The notes under the pieces were generated by a model, which was given only the letters and a program-made list of their open reading frames with translations, had not been told where the DNA came from and did no database searches. A program made the translations under genes and the position numbers. 64,000 bases of DNA, taken from positions 2,896,501 to 2,960,500 of the forward strand of contig NZ_CP028960.1 of the NCBI RefSeq assembly GCF_003071365.1, read 5' to 3'. How positions within the stretch are numbered: position 1 is the first letter of the stretch; the number at the start of each line of letters is the position of its first letter. Of this stretch, positions 17,339 through 26,620 are shown one piece after another. Source of the stretch: Methyloceanibacter sp. wino2 (GTDB lineage: Bacteria; Pseudomonadota; Alphaproteobacteria; Rhizobiales; Methyloligellaceae).

Positions 17339-20200
17339 TCAGCTCTCCTTCTTGCTCGAGCTGACGACCTGGCCGTCCTTCAAGGGAACGTCCATCGGGC
17401 CTTCGGGAACGACTTCGGGCTCGGCGCGCGCCTCCACGCGCGAGATCTGGGCGAGCGACAGCATGACCACGCCGACCACTGCCAGGAACACGCCGAGGTC
17501 GAACGACATGGCCGAGGCGACTTCGAACTCGCCGATGATCGGAAGGTGCACATACGTGTACGTGCTGGTCAGGAAGGGCCAGCCGAAGATCAGCGACACG
17601 ACGCCGGTCAGTCCGGCGATCAGCACGCCCGTGCCGATGAGCACCTGGCTGTCCAGGCGCATGCGGGACGCGGCCCAGCCGTAGCCGCTGGCGATGTATT
17701 GCATGATCAGCGCGATGGCCACGATCAGGCCGGCGATGAAGCCGCCGCCCGGCATGTTGTGGCCCCGCAGGAAGACGAAGGCCGCCACCACGAGCACGAG
17801 CGGAAACAGGACGCGCGTCGCGACCACCAGCATCATCGGGTGGGCGTTGACGCTTTGCTCGCGGTCACTTCGGATCGACGCCAGCGTGCGTGCGGCAGCG
17901 CCGCGCAAGGCGTTGTCGAGCAGCGCGTAGATGGTGATTGCCGCGATCCCGAGCACGATGATCTCGCCGTACGTATCAAAGCCGCGGAAGTCGACGAGGA
18001 TGACGTTCACGACATTGGTCCCGCCGCCGCCGGGCTTGGCCTCGGCCAGGTAGTAATCCGAGATCGTCTGAAAATCGCGCGTCATGATCGCGTAGGCGAG
18101 GGCGGCGATACCGAGACCCACGGCTGCGGCGACTGTCGCGCGTGCGAACCGTCCGCCGGTGCTTGTTTCCTGCGGTGAGGTCTGCGGCACGAGATTGAGC
18201 GCGAGCAACAGCAGGATCGTCGTGACGATGTCGACCGAGATCTGGGTCAGGGACAGATCGGGCGCGGAGAACTCGAGGAAGAACAGCGCGGCGATCAAGC
18301 CGACACCGCTGGTCAGGACCAGGGACAGCAGGCGGTTCTGGTGCCAGAACAGCAACGAAATGCACAACGTGGCGAGGACCAACCAGGCGGCGGTCGCCGG
18401 GAACGACCCCGGAATCACGGCCCGTGTCCCCGCTCCATGCGGCGCATGGAAAAAGGCCGCCGCGCCGACCACGAGGATCGTCACCAAGATGATGCCGGCA
18501 TAGCGCGAGAACGAACCGTTATGGGTGGCATTGATGAAGCGGCGCGCGCCGCGGACAAGGCCCGATACGCCGGCGTCGAACATGCTCTTCGCGTCCATGC
18601 CGGCGAAGACGAGGCGCAGCTGATCCGCGGCGTTGTAGGACCGGAACAGGAATGCGCCGCCTATGAGTGCGATCGCGCTCATGAGGAGCGCGGGCGTGAA
18701 GCCGTGCCAGAGTGCGAGATGATATTCGGGTAGCGCCCCGCCGACGACGGCCGACGCGGTGCGCTCGACGATGGCGCCTGCCGTCTGCGCCGGGAAGATT
18801 CCGATCACGACGACAAGAACGGCCAGGAGAGCGACGGGCAGCCACATGCCGAGGGGCGGATCGTGAGGCTTCTTCGGATAGTCGTCGCGCACCGGTCCGA
18901 GAAACGTGCTGATGGCAAAGCGATACGAATAGGCGGCCGAGAACAAGGAGGCCAGCGTCACAAGTAACGGGATCACCCAAGCATGTCCGCCATAGGAGGT
19001 GTGCGAGGCTTCCTCGAGCATCATCTCCTTGGAGAGGAAGCCGTTGAAGAAGGGGATGCCGGCCATGGACGCCGCGCCGATCAACGCCAGCGTCGCGGTG
19101 ATCGGCATGAGGGTCATCAGCGCGCCGAGCCGCCGGATGTCCCGCGTGCCCGTTTCGTGGTCCACGATCCCGGCGCACATGAAAAGCCCCGCCTTGAACG
19201 TGGCGTGGTTGAGGATGTGGAACATGGCGGCGACCGCGGCCAGCGGTGTGCCAAAGCCAAGCAGCATTGTCGTCAGGCCGAGATGACTCACGGTCGAGTA
19301 GGCCAGCAGCGCCTTGAGGTCGTTCCGGAACAGGGCGATCCAGGCTGCGATCAGCATGGTGACGAGGCCGATCGGCGCGACGATGAGGAACCACGCATCG
19401 GCGGGTGAGAACACCGGCCACAGCCGGGCCATCAAGAACAGCCCCGCCTTCACCATGGTGGCGGAGTGCAGATAGGCGGAGACGGGGGTCGGCGCGGCCA
19501 TGGCGTGCGGCAGCCAGAAATGGAACGGGAACTGCGCGGATTTGGTGAAGGCGCCGAGCAGGACCAGGAGCATCGCGGGCAGGAACATCGGTGAGGACCG
19601 GACGGCGTCCCCGCGCTGAAGGATCTCCGTGATCTCGTAGCTGCCGGCGATATGCCCCAGGATCAGCATGCCCGCGATCAGCGCGAGGCCGCCGGTGCCG
19701 GTGACGATCAGTGCCATGCGAGCCCCTTGGCGTGACTCGGGCAGATGCCGCCAATAGCCGATGAGCAGGAACGAGGTGAGGCTGGTCAGTTCCCAGAAGA
19801 CGATCAGCAGAAGGATGTTGTCGCTGAGGACGATGCCGACCATCGCGCCTTGAAACATCAGCAGATAGAAATAGAGCAGGCTCAGCGAATCCTTGGAGCT
19901 CAAGTAGTAGCGGGCATAGAGAATGATCAGCAGCCCGATGCCGAGAATGAGCCCCGCGAAGAACAGCCCGAGGCCGTCCGCGAAAAACGAGAAGGACAGC
20001 CCGATTGCGGGCAGCCACGGCACGCTCCAGGTGACGACCTCGCCGCTGTAGACGGCTGGCGCGTGCGACATCACGAGCGCAAGCGCCGTCAGGGTGACCG
20101 CGCCGGTTGCAATTGCACAAACATCACGCCCCAGACGGTCTGCCAGCAGCGGAATAACCGCGCCGAGGAACGGCGTGAGCGTGGCAAGGGCAAGAAGCAT
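17339..20200 (-). CDS. mrpAB: fused Na+/H+ antiporter subunits A and B
   Basis: The first gene of the operon, 953 residues. Residues 1 to about 500 are the NuoL-like A core, with LLVLLGAFTKSAQFPFHFWLPHAMAAPTPVSAYLHSATMVKAG as the proton-channel segment. Residues about 580-770 are the A-subunit C-terminal helices (DUF4040/MbhD-like). The last 140 residues are an MnhB domain (RVLFPLVLVVAAFVFLRGHNMPGGGFIAGLI) that is a separate MrpB protein in Bacillus. AB fusion is the normal form in many alphaproteobacteria. The complex gives alkali, salt and pH tolerance. Only 70 bases separate it from the upstream MAPEG gene on the same strand, so that gap must hold any dedicated promoter. Confidence 0.94.
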   Translation of the reverse strand: MLLALATLTPFLGAVIPLLADRLGRDVCAIATGAVTLTALALVMSHAPAVYSGEVVTWSVPWLPAIGLSFSFFADGLGLFFAGLILGIGLLIILYARYYLSSKDSLSLLYFYLLMFQGAMVGIVLSDNILLLIVFWELTSLTSFLLIGYWRHLPESRQGARMALIVTGTGGLALIAGMLILGHIAGSYEITEILQRGDAVRSSPMFLPAMLLVLLGAFTKSAQFPFHFWLPHAMAAPTPVSAYLHSATMVKAGLFLMARLWPVFSPADAWFLIVAPIGLVTMLIAAWIALFRNDLKALLAYSTVSHLGLTTMLLGFGTPLAAVAAMFHILNHATFKAGLFMCAGIVDHETGTRDIRRLGALMTLMPITATLALIGAASMAGIPFFNGFLSKEMMLEEASHTSYGGHAWVIPLLVTLASLFSAAYSYRFAISTFLGPVRDDYPKKPHDPPLGMWLPVALLAVLVVVIGIFPAQTAGAIVERTASAVVGGALPEYHLALWHGFTPALLMSAIALIGGAFLFRSYNAADQLRLVFAGMDAKSMFDAGVSGLVRGARRFINATHNGSFSRYAGIILVTILVVGAAAFFHAPHGAGTRAVIPGSFPATAAWLVLATLCISLLFWHQNRLLSLVLTSGVGLIAALFFLEFSAPDLSLTQISVDIVTTILLLLALNLVPQTSPQETSTGGRFARATVAAAVGLGIAALAYAIMTRDFQTISDYYLAEAKPGGGGTNVVNVILVDFRGFDTYGEIIVLGIAAITIYALLDNALRGAAARTLASIRSDREQSVNAHPMMLVVATRVLFPLVLVVAAFVFLRGHNMPGGGFIAGLIVAIALIMQYIASGYGWAASRMRLDSQVLIGTGVLIAGLTGVVSLIFGWPFLTSTYTYVHLPIIGEFEVASAMSFDLGVFLAVVGVVMLSLAQISRVEARAEPEVVPEGPMDVPLKDGQVVSSSKKES

Positions 20201-20270
20201 GCGTGGGGCTACCGGGGTTTGTGGAGAGGGCGGCGACTCGTGACGGCGGCACGGGAATCAGCGTTTGATG

Positions 20271-20858
20271 TCATCCAAACATAGACGGATCAAGGCAGAA
20301 AGTCGTCTGAAGCGGGATTGCCTGCGCCGCGCCGATTAGGCGCGCCGCGGAGAATCCGAGCAGCAGGATAAAGAGCCCCACGGTCGGATAAAAGGTCAGT
20401 GCGAAGCCCAATGAGCGGGCCACCGCCCCCCGCCCATATCCCAGATAGAAGAGGAGTCGCCCCAGTCCGAAGAGTGCCACGCAAAGAAGCGGCAGCAGCC
20501 GTGCCTCGGGAGGCGCCAAGGCGAACCAAGCCCCATAGATCGCGATGGCGAGAACCGACTGTTCCAGCGTATTTTGCAGCAGCGACTGCAGCACTCGCGC
20601 TGTCGACGTTTCGCTCGATCCCGCTGCGGCATCGATGTCTTTCGGCGTGAAGAAGCGGTGTTTGGCAAGACGGGCCACCGACACCAACAGCCAGAACGAC
20701 ACTCCGGTTGTGACGTAGGCCCACAACCGCATCGTGCCGGCCAGGTCGTCTGGTCCGGCCGGAAATCCCGGCCAGACGAACGGCAGCGCGAGCGTTATGA
20801 CCGTGATGGCCACGGCGATCGCCATTCCGGTCGCAACTCCAACCTGCTTCTGTGTCAT
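20271..20858 (-). CDS. MAPEG-family membrane protein
   Basis: A 195-residue protein with four to five membrane helices and MAPEG character (membrane-associated eicosanoid/glutathione metabolism proteins): SVARLAKHRFFTPKDIDAA, QNTLEQSVLAIAIYGAWF, FGLGRLLFYLGYGRGAVARSLGFALTFYP. The last two segments are the most typical. Substrate and glutathione dependence are unknown. The ATG at 20858 is preceded by GGAGGGTAATCCG; the open frame continues upstream to 21281 only as a shadow of the monooxygenase gene. It starts 4 bases after that gene ends, so the two are likely co-transcribed. Confidence 0.8.
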   Translation of the reverse strand: MTQKQVGVATGMAIAVAITVITLALPFVWPGFPAGPDDLAGTMRLWAYVTTGVSFWLLVSVARLAKHRFFTPKDIDAAAGSSETSTARVLQSLLQNTLEQSVLAIAIYGAWFALAPPEARLLPLLCVALFGLGRLLFYLGYGRGAVARSLGFALTFYPTVGLFILLLGFSAARLIGAAQAIPLQTTFCLDPSMFG

Positions 20859-20862
20859 CGGA

Positions 20863-22050
20863 TTACCCTCCATGGCCATAGAGCCAGTCGAATCCGCGCA
20901 ACGTCGCTGTTTCGCTGCGCAGGCCGAGTATCGTGTTGCGTGTGTTGCGGAAAACCTCGCCGAGAAAACCGTCTCCCATGTGATAGGCACGGCCGAGGCG
21001 CCGTGAGGCCTGCTGGACGCGTGTCGCGCGCGGGTGCCGGACGGCCTCATAGGCCTGGAACGCGCGGGACAGCTGCGACGGCGTTTGGCCGAGAAAACTT
21101 GCGAGCTCGGCGGCGTCTTCGATGGCAAGTCCGGCGCCTTGCGCCAAATATGGGAGGACCGGATGGGCGGCGTCGCCGAGAAGAACCGTCGCGCCGCGCG
21201 ACCAATGGGGCAGGGCCGGCAGGCCGAACAGCGACCAGGCGCGCCAGCTCGGCGCGGCATCGAGCAGACCGAGCGGCGCATCGTTCCAGCGCGCGAAGTT
21301 GCCGAGCACGGTTTCCTTCGCCGCCGACCTGTTCCAGCCCTCTTCCTTCTCGCCTTGCTCCGTCACGGCCACGACATTGACCGCCTCGCCGCCCTGAACG
21401 GGGTAGTGCACCAAGTGGGAGCGGGGGCCGAGCCAGAGGCCGACGATGGGCGAAGAGAACGGCTCGGGCAGCGCATCGCGCGGTATGAGGCTGCGAAAGG
21501 CCGTCGCGCCGGTGAAGGACGGCGCCATGCCCGGCGCGACCCAGCCGCGGACCGTCGACCAAAGGCCGTCCGCGCCGATGAGCAGTGAACCGTTTCGAGT
21601 CTCGCCGTCGGACCCGGTGACGCTTATCCCGTCCTCGTCACGGACATCGGTAACCGTGAATTCAGGGGAGAGCGAGACGTGCGTGCAGTCGCTAGCGACG
21701 GTTCGCAGTGCTTCGTGCAGATCGGCCCGATGAGCGGTGATATAAGGCGCGCCATAGCGCGTCTGCGCGAACGCGCCGAGCGGGACCGTTGCGAGCTTCT
21801 TTCCGTTCCGGCCGTCGAAGAGCCAGACGGCGTCGGGCCGGAAGGTCTGCGGGTCGAGCGCGTCGAGCACACCCAATCGCCGGAGGATTCTCGTGGCGTT
21901 CGGGCCGAGCTGAATTCCAGCGCCGCTTTCTTCCGAGAACGTCGAGCGCTCGAGGATTTGGGCATCGATCGCCTTACGGTCCAGCGCGATCGCGGCCGTA
22001 AGCCCGCCGATGCCGCCGCCCGCAATCAGGACCGGCCGGTTCGTCGTCAT
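20863..22050 (-). CDS. FAD-dependent monooxygenase, salicylate hydroxylase-like
   Basis: A 395-residue group A flavoprotein monooxygenase. It has the N-terminal dinucleotide fold IAGGGIGGLTAAIALDRK (residues 8-25), the GADGLWSTVR second fingerprint near residue 160, and the LLGDAAHPVLPYLAQGAGLAIEDA FAD-ribose motif near residue 290. Members hydroxylate aromatic rings with NAD(P)H; sequence alone does not fix the substrate. A role in ubiquinone synthesis is less likely than in aromatic turnover, as no ubi gene is near. It is followed 4 bases later by the MAPEG gene. Confidence 0.85.
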   Translation of the reverse strand: MTTNRPVLIAGGGIGGLTAAIALDRKAIDAQILERSTFSEESGAGIQLGPNATRILRRLGVLDALDPQTFRPDAVWLFDGRNGKKLATVPLGAFAQTRYGAPYITAHRADLHEALRTVASDCTHVSLSPEFTVTDVRDEDGISVTGSDGETRNGSLLIGADGLWSTVRGWVAPGMAPSFTGATAFRSLIPRDALPEPFSSPIVGLWLGPRSHLVHYPVQGGEAVNVVAVTEQGEKEEGWNRSAAKETVLGNFARWNDAPLGLLDAAPSWRAWSLFGLPALPHWSRGATVLLGDAAHPVLPYLAQGAGLAIEDAAELASFLGQTPSQLSRAFQAYEAVRHPRATRVQQASRRLGRAYHMGDGFLGEVFRNTRNTILGLRSETATLRGFDWLYGHGG

Positions 22051-22062
22051 AGAGATTTTGTC

Positions 22063-22326
22063 TTAGGCCGCCGGTGCCCCCGCGGGCGCCGTGGCCACGT
22101 AGACGCATCCATCGGGATCGCTTTCCGTCGGCGCCAGCGCGACGTCGTAGACATAGAGCGTCGAGCAATACGGGCAGATGACTTCGTTTTCGCTGCCCAT
22201 GTCGAGATAGACGTGCGGATGATCCTGCGGCGGCGACGCGCCCATGCACTGGAACTCCTTGACGCCGATCTTGATCCGGTTGACGCCTATGTCATTCACG
22301 TAATGGGGCACGAGCGATTGAGCCAT
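22063..22326 (-). CDS. zinc-finger protein of the zf-CHCC (NDUFS6-like) family
   Basis: An 87-residue protein with the Cys-His-Cys-Cys zinc site: Cys27 in FQCMGAS, His37 in HPHVYLD, and the pair in VICPYCSTLYVYD. Mitochondrial relatives are the complex I subunit NDUFS6, and small alphaproteobacterial homologues accompany complex I. A role in complex I assembly is inferred from homology only. It is 12 bases upstream of the monooxygenase gene on the same strand. Confidence 0.85.
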   Translation of the reverse strand: MAQSLVPHYVNDIGVNRIKIGVKEFQCMGASPPQDHPHVYLDMGSENEVICPYCSTLYVYDVALAPTESDPDGCVYVATAPAGAPAA

Positions 22327-22402
22327 GATATTCCGTTCGCCTGTGGTTGAAGGACGGTGGCTCCAGCATAGTGACCCTTGACGGAATGCGGTAGGTCAAA
22401 GA

Positions 22403-23154
22403 ATGCAGAGTTTCGATTCCGACGGCGTGCGGATCGCCTATCTGGACGAGGGGGAGGGCGATCCGATCCTTCTGATCCACGGTTTTGCGTCCAACGTGGG
22501 GACCAACTGGGTCGATCCGCAATGGGTGCGCACGTTGACGCAGGATGGCCGCCGAGTCATCGCGCTCGACAATCGAGGCCATGGCCAGAGCGACAAGCTG
22601 TACGATCCGGAGCGCTACGGCGCCCCGAAATGGCCGAAGATGCGATCCGTCTCCTCGATCACCTCGAAATCGATCGCGTGGATGTGCTTGGCTATTCCAT
22701 GGGCGCCCGGATAGCGGCGTTTCTCGCCTTTGCCCACCCGGACCGGGTGCGAAGCATCGTGTTCGGCGGGCTCGGGATCCACATGGTCCGCGGCATGGTA
22801 GGCGCGGGGCCGTTGGCGGCGGCGCTCGAAGCCCCACGGCTGGAAGACGTCACCAACGACACCGCGCGCAGTTTTCGCGTCTTCGCCGAGCAGACGAAAA
22901 GCGACCTCAAGGCTCTGGCGGCCTGTATGCGCGGCCCGCGCGAGAAGGTCCCTCGGGAAAAACTCGGCGAGCTCACCGTACCGGTACTCGTGGCGGTCGG
23001 TAGTAAAGATGTGATCGGCGGATCGGGAGCGGCGCTTGCGGAACTGATTCCGAATGCCCAGTTCCTGGACATATCCGGGCGCGACCATATGAAGGCCGTA
23101 GGCGACAAGCAGTTCAAAGAGGGCGTGCTGGCGTTTTTGGCGTCGCGCCCGTGA
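22403..23154 (+). pseudogene. alpha/beta hydrolase split by a one-base frameshift
   Basis: The N-terminal half reads in one frame from the ATG at 22403 (MQSFDSDGVRIAYLDEGEG, oxyanion region LLIHGFASNVGTNW, then ALDNRGHGQSDK) and the C-terminal half in another (MAEDAIRLLDHLEIDRVD, nucleophile elbow GYSMGA, catalytic Asp region VAVGSKDVIGG, catalytic His in SGRDHMKAV). The frames join at 22625-22628: adding one G after CCCCG gives ...ERYGAPEMAEDAIRLLD, the exact family sequence. All three catalytic residues are intact, so this is a single-base loss in an otherwise conserved gene, either a recent mutation or a sequence error. The lipase or esterase substrate is unknown. Confidence 0.8.
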
Positions 23155-23248
23155 ACGTCCGGTTTGCCAAAAGCGGCGGCCGCGCTAGACGTAACCACAT
23201 GTACCTGCTAGGGGGGCTCAACTGAGCCGAGCTCCGAAGAGGTGAGCC

Positions 23249-24094
23249 ATGAACAAGCCAGCAGTGGCGGCACAGCCAAAAGTCGAAAGTTGGGATCCGG
23301 TGTGGAGCCAAGTCCGGCGCGAGGCCGAAGAGGTCAGCGCGGCCGAGCCTGCTCTGGGCGGGTTTCTTTACGCCTCGATTCTGAGCCATTCGCGTTTCGA
23401 GGATGCGGTCGTGCATCGTTTGGCGCGGCGTCTGCAGCACGCCGTGCTCGATCCCGGCCTGATCCACACGACATTTCATGAGATTCTCGATCAGGACCCC
23501 TCGCTCGGCGAGGAGTTCCGGGCGGACGCGATGGCTTGGATTCAACGCGATCCGGCCTGCGACCGGCTGATCGAGCCGCTCATCTATTTCAAGGGCTACC
23601 ACGCCTTGCAGACGCACCGCATCGGCCACCGGCTGTGGAACGCGGGGCGCAAGGACTTCGCGCTCTATCTGCAGAGCCTCGTTTCCCGCTTCCTGCAGGT
23701 GGACATTCATCCTGCAGCGCAGATCGGCCGCGGCATCATGATCGACCATGCCACCGGCATCGTGATCGGCGAGACGGCCGTGGTGGGAGACAATTGCTCG
23801 CTCCTGCACGGTGTGACGCTCGGCGGCTCCGGCAACGAGCACGGCGATCGTCATCCCAAGATCGGCCGTGGCGTGATGATCGGCGCCGGCGCGAAAATTC
23901 TCGGGAATATCAAGGTCGGCAACTGCGCGCGGATCGCGGCCGGCAGCGTAGTGCTCAAGGACATTCCGGCGCGCCGCACGGTGGCGGGCGTTCCGGCCAG
24001 AGATATCGGTGAAAACACATGCCCAGAGCCGGCGCTGACCATGGATCAGTTCGTACCGGGCGAGGATGTTCACCTCGGCAACGACGAATTCTAA
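23249..24094 (+). CDS. cysE: serine O-acetyltransferase
   Basis: Acetylates L-serine with acetyl-CoA to O-acetylserine, the first step of cysteine synthesis. The 281 residues contain the N-terminal helical SAT domain (about 10-150; WSQVRREAEEVSAAEPALGGFLYASIL) and a left-handed beta-helix of hexapeptide repeats (about 155-250) with the active-site region IMIDHATGIVIGETAVVGDNCSLLHGVTLGG. The C-terminal tail, involved in cysteine synthase binding and feedback in the family, ends HLGNDEF, so the terminal Ile of the cysteine synthase-binding tail is absent. GAGGTGAGCC precedes the ATG. Confidence 0.95.
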   Translation: MNKPAVAAQPKVESWDPVWSQVRREAEEVSAAEPALGGFLYASILSHSRFEDAVVHRLARRLQHAVLDPGLIHTTFHEILDQDPSLGEEFRADAMAWIQRDPACDRLIEPLIYFKGYHALQTHRIGHRLWNAGRKDFALYLQSLVSRFLQVDIHPAAQIGRGIMIDHATGIVIGETAVVGDNCSLLHGVTLGGSGNEHGDRHPKIGRGVMIGAGAKILGNIKVGNCARIAAGSVVLKDIPARRTVAGVPARDIGENTCPEPALTMDQFVPGEDVHLGNDEF

Positions 24095-24116
24095 GGTTCT
24101 GAAGGGGGCAAGTGCA

Positions 24117-24329
24117 GTGACACGCGACGAAATTCTGAAGCTCGAGAGCTATCTGAAGAAGACCTTCCGCATGGCGGATATCGAGGTCCGGCAACGTCCT
24201 CAAAAGGACGACTCCGCCGAGGTCTACATCGGCGACGAGTTCATCGGAATTCTGTTTCGTGACGACGAGGACCCGGACGACACGGCCTACCAGTTCCAGA
24301 TGGCGATCCTGGATTACGACCTGCAGTAA
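24117..24329 (+). CDS. DUF3126 family protein
   Basis: A 70-residue alphaproteobacterial protein of unknown function (TRDEILKLESYLKKTFR, then YIGDEFIGILFRDDEDPDDTAYQFQMAILDYDL). The GTG at 24117 is chosen because it follows AAGGGGGCAAG and gives the normal family length; an in-frame ATG at 24066 lies inside cysE. It is 22 bases downstream of cysE, a conserved neighbour, so co-transcription is likely. Confidence 0.85.
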   Translation: MTRDEILKLESYLKKTFRMADIEVRQRPQKDDSAEVYIGDEFIGILFRDDEDPDDTAYQFQMAILDYDLQ

Positions 24330-24458
24330 CAGGGCCGGGTCGGCTGTGGGTCACGCGTTAACCACTCATTAAGAATAAAAGTCACATCAAATGCCTCGCT
24401 CGCTATGGTGCGTCTCGTCGAGATGCGCCATGGGATTGGCGCCACCAGGGGAGTGGCA

Positions 24459-24770
24459 ATGAGCGAAGGGCTGGTTTTTGCGTTCGTGATTGCGGTCGGT
24501 TTCGTGACCGCGGGTGTGCTTTCGAGTTTCGTTCAGCTCGTTTCGGGACAGCCGATGCGCTTCTTTGTGGAGCACCGGTCCCTCGCAGCATCCATCGGAA
24601 GCGTCCTTCTGCGGGTCCTTGCGGGCCCTGAAATCCTCATGCGCAACGCCTGGCGGGGCGTCTACTTCGAAAAGCGGCCGCAAGGGTGGTTCTGGCTCGC
24701 GTCGGGGATCGCGGGCTTCTGGAGCCTCATGATCGGCTGTCTGCTGATCGACATTCTCTTGAACGTATAG
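24459..24770 (+). CDS. conserved small membrane protein, function unknown
   Basis: A 103-residue protein with two to three membrane helices (LVFAFVIAVGFVTAGVLSSFVQLV near residues 4-27, and WFWLASGIAGFWSLMIGCLLIDILL at the C-terminus) and a basic middle around FFVEHRSLAASIGSVLLRVLAGPEILMRNAWRG. The ATG at 24459 follows GGGGAG with good spacing; a start at 24405 would add 18 residues without coding character. No catalytic motif is seen. Upstream is an A/T-rich 24355-24395 stretch that may carry its promoter. Confidence 0.7.
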   Translation: MSEGLVFAFVIAVGFVTAGVLSSFVQLVSGQPMRFFVEHRSLAASIGSVLLRVLAGPEILMRNAWRGVYFEKRPQGWFWLASGIAGFWSLMIGCLLIDILLNV

Positions 24771-24787
24771 GCATTCGGAAAAAGAAG

Positions 24788-24903
24788 GAGCCGGCCTCCG
24801 GGGAAGGAGGACCGGCTCGAGTAAGGGCCCGGCTGGTGGGGATCGGTGGGGGATTGTCACCGGGCCCTTGGGTTGCCTCCCGTTGAGGGGGACTGGGGAG
24901 GCA
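24788..24903. terminator. array of three hairpins between convergent genes
   Basis: Three inverted repeats follow one another: GAGCCGG.CTCC with GGAG.CCGGCTC (24788-24818), AAGGGCCCGG with CCGGGCCCTT (24823-24832 with 24860-24869), and TGCCTCCC with GGGAGGCA (24874-24881 with 24896-24903). The first serves the plus-strand membrane protein gene and the last the minus-strand transglutaminase-like gene. Confidence 0.55.
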
Positions 24904-24914
24904 AAACGCGGTTG

Positions 24915-25565
24915 TTAGCGGCGGTTCGACGCCGAAGTTGCAGGTTGCGGCTCGAGGTCCGGCGGCAGGAGCGAGATCCAGACCAGCGGATTGCGGGCCG
25001 ATTGCTGCTTCACGAAGGTGTAGGGCGTATCGGCCCAGGCTTTCACCTGATTCACCTTATTGTCGAGCACGAAGTCGCCACGGTCGGTCCGTGCGGTCAG
25101 GACCGCATGACCTTCATTGTTCTCGTCACGAACGACCGTGATGAGGAGGGCGGTCGCCGGCCAGCCGCGCTGGATGAGGATGCGGCGCTTCAGCAGCACA
25201 TAGTCCTCGCAGTCGCCCTGCTTGACCGGGTAGGTCCACCGTTCGACCTCGCCGTAAAGATCCATGTCCGTGACGGGTGCGATCGCCTTGTTGACGGCGA
25301 CATTCACCTTGCGCAGCGCTGCGGCTCTCTCCTGCGTCAGCTGAATGCGATCGGTGAAGCGGCGCGACGGGCGGCACTCGGCCGAGCGCGCGCGGCAGAA
25401 GTTCACATAGCCAACGGGCGGCAAGGTTTCGCCGAAGGATTGCATGAAGGTCATCTGATAAGAGTCAGATGACGTCTTCAGCGAGATAGTGTGTTTATTG
25501 GTCGCCTCTGCTGGAAGCGACGAAATAAACATCAGAAAAGCTGTCCCCAAAACAAAGTTTTTCAT
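24915..25565 (-). CDS. periplasmic transglutaminase-like cysteine peptidase (BTLCP)
   Basis: A 216-residue secreted protein with signal peptide MKNFVLGTAFLMFISSLPAEA. The bacterial transglutaminase-like fold carries a catalytic triad of Cys119 (QGDCEDYVLLK), His153 (EGHAVLTART) and Asp168 (DFVLDN). Relatives such as LapG cleave surface adhesins under c-di-GMP control; there is no LapD-like gene adjacent, so the target here is open. The mature N-terminus has a conserved pair of cysteines (NFCRAR...AECRPS). A PilZ protein gene lies upstream on the same strand. Confidence 0.88.
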   Translation of the reverse strand: MKNFVLGTAFLMFISSLPAEATNKHTISLKTSSDSYQMTFMQSFGETLPPVGYVNFCRARSAECRPSRRFTDRIQLTQERAAALRKVNVAVNKAIAPVTDMDLYGEVERWTYPVKQGDCEDYVLLKRRILIQRGWPATALLITVVRDENNEGHAVLTARTDRGDFVLDNKVNQVKAWADTPYTFVKQQSARNPLVWISLLPPDLEPQPATSASNRR

Positions 25566-25824
25566 TACGTCCCCCTGTTGTTAGGGAGAACTATCGCAGG
25601 AACAATTTGCGATCCGGATAAGGAAAGCCTGAGTTTTGAACGGTTGTTGGTAGGAAAATTTTAGCGGCGCCTACTTAAACCTGAATGAGCTTGGTTACCC
25701 AGGCTTTTAGGAAGGCTGGTGTTGAGCCGCTTAGTCATTGAATAGACTATGCTTTTCTACCTAAGCCGCGCGAAGCGGGCCTGGCAGGGCTGAAAGAATT
25801 GGGAAAGGCTATTCTTGGGCTGGG

Positions 25825-26472
25825 TTAGCCGAATGTCCGGGCCATGCTGTCCGGATCCTGTACTTCGACAAACTCGATCGCGAAGCCTTCGTCGTGATGA
25901 CGGACCACTCTGCCGCGGTGACGTGCAAGAACGACCAAGGAGTCGATATCCGGCCGCAGATCCGTCGCGACGGATGCGCCGCTCAAAGAGACATCGATGA
26001 CGCGGCATGCATGCACGGAGCCGGACGGCAGAATCAGCTTCTGCTCCGCGATGCGCGGTGCATAGCGCTCGTGCACGCGGTCCTCGAGGTTGTGCTCACC
26101 GCTGCTGTACCAGGTGAGAACGTTGGCAATGCGTTCACGCTTGCGGGCGCTGATCTTGAATTCCACGGCGAAGCCGCCGTCGAACGTCCGGGTCACCGTG
26201 CCGTCCAGGCCGCCCAGTTGCTCGATATAGGAGATGACCCGCTCCCCGACACGCGGCAAGAAAGGCGCCTTCACCGCCATGCCGCCGGGAGACATGTTGA
26301 ACACCTCGCACGGATACTCGTCGGTGTTTTCCACCATGAAGCGCCCGTTGAGAGACACGTCCATGCGCTTGAACCGGCGACGTTCCTCCAGAATTTTCGG
26401 TCTGTCGGTCTGGCGCTTCGACCGCTCGGACATCGTATCGAGCCCTAGCTCTGGGGGTCTGGGAGTGCTCAT
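25825..26472 (-). CDS. tandem PilZ-domain protein
   Basis: A 215-residue cytoplasmic protein with two PilZ domains. The first has the full c-di-GMP signature RRRFKR at about residues 31-36 with NMSPGGM 20 residues later. The second is weaker, with RYAPR around residue 135 and DVSLSGAS near 160. The first domain therefore probably binds c-di-GMP and the second is likely degenerate. No output domain is attached. The start at 26472 gives MSTPRPPELG; an internal ATG at residue 14 is an alternative. The 259 bases to the peptidase gene show no other gene. Confidence 0.85.
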   Translation of the reverse strand: MSTPRPPELGLDTMSERSKRQTDRPKILEERRRFKRMDVSLNGRFMVENTDEYPCEVFNMSPGGMAVKAPFLPRVGERVISYIEQLGGLDGTVTRTFDGGFAVEFKISARKRERIANVLTWYSSGEHNLEDRVHERYAPRIAEQKLILPSGSVHACRVIDVSLSGASVATDLRPDIDSLVVLARHRGRVVRHHDEGFAIEFVEVQDPDSMARTFG

Positions 26473-26620
26473 GCCACGCTCTGTTAATCATGCCTTCTAG
26501 CAGGCACTCTTGAATACAACCTGAAGCACGTATAGCGCGCAAGGCATTAAGGAATGGCTAAGCGTATCTACACAGAGTCGCGCGACGCGACAATTATCCG
26601 CATTGCGCCTATTTCGGCTC

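Noticed and set aside
18519-20120. 533-residue Arg-rich frame on the minus strand inside mrpAB
   Set aside because: It is the out-of-frame reading of the mrpAB gene on the same strand; it is Arg/His-rich with no family.
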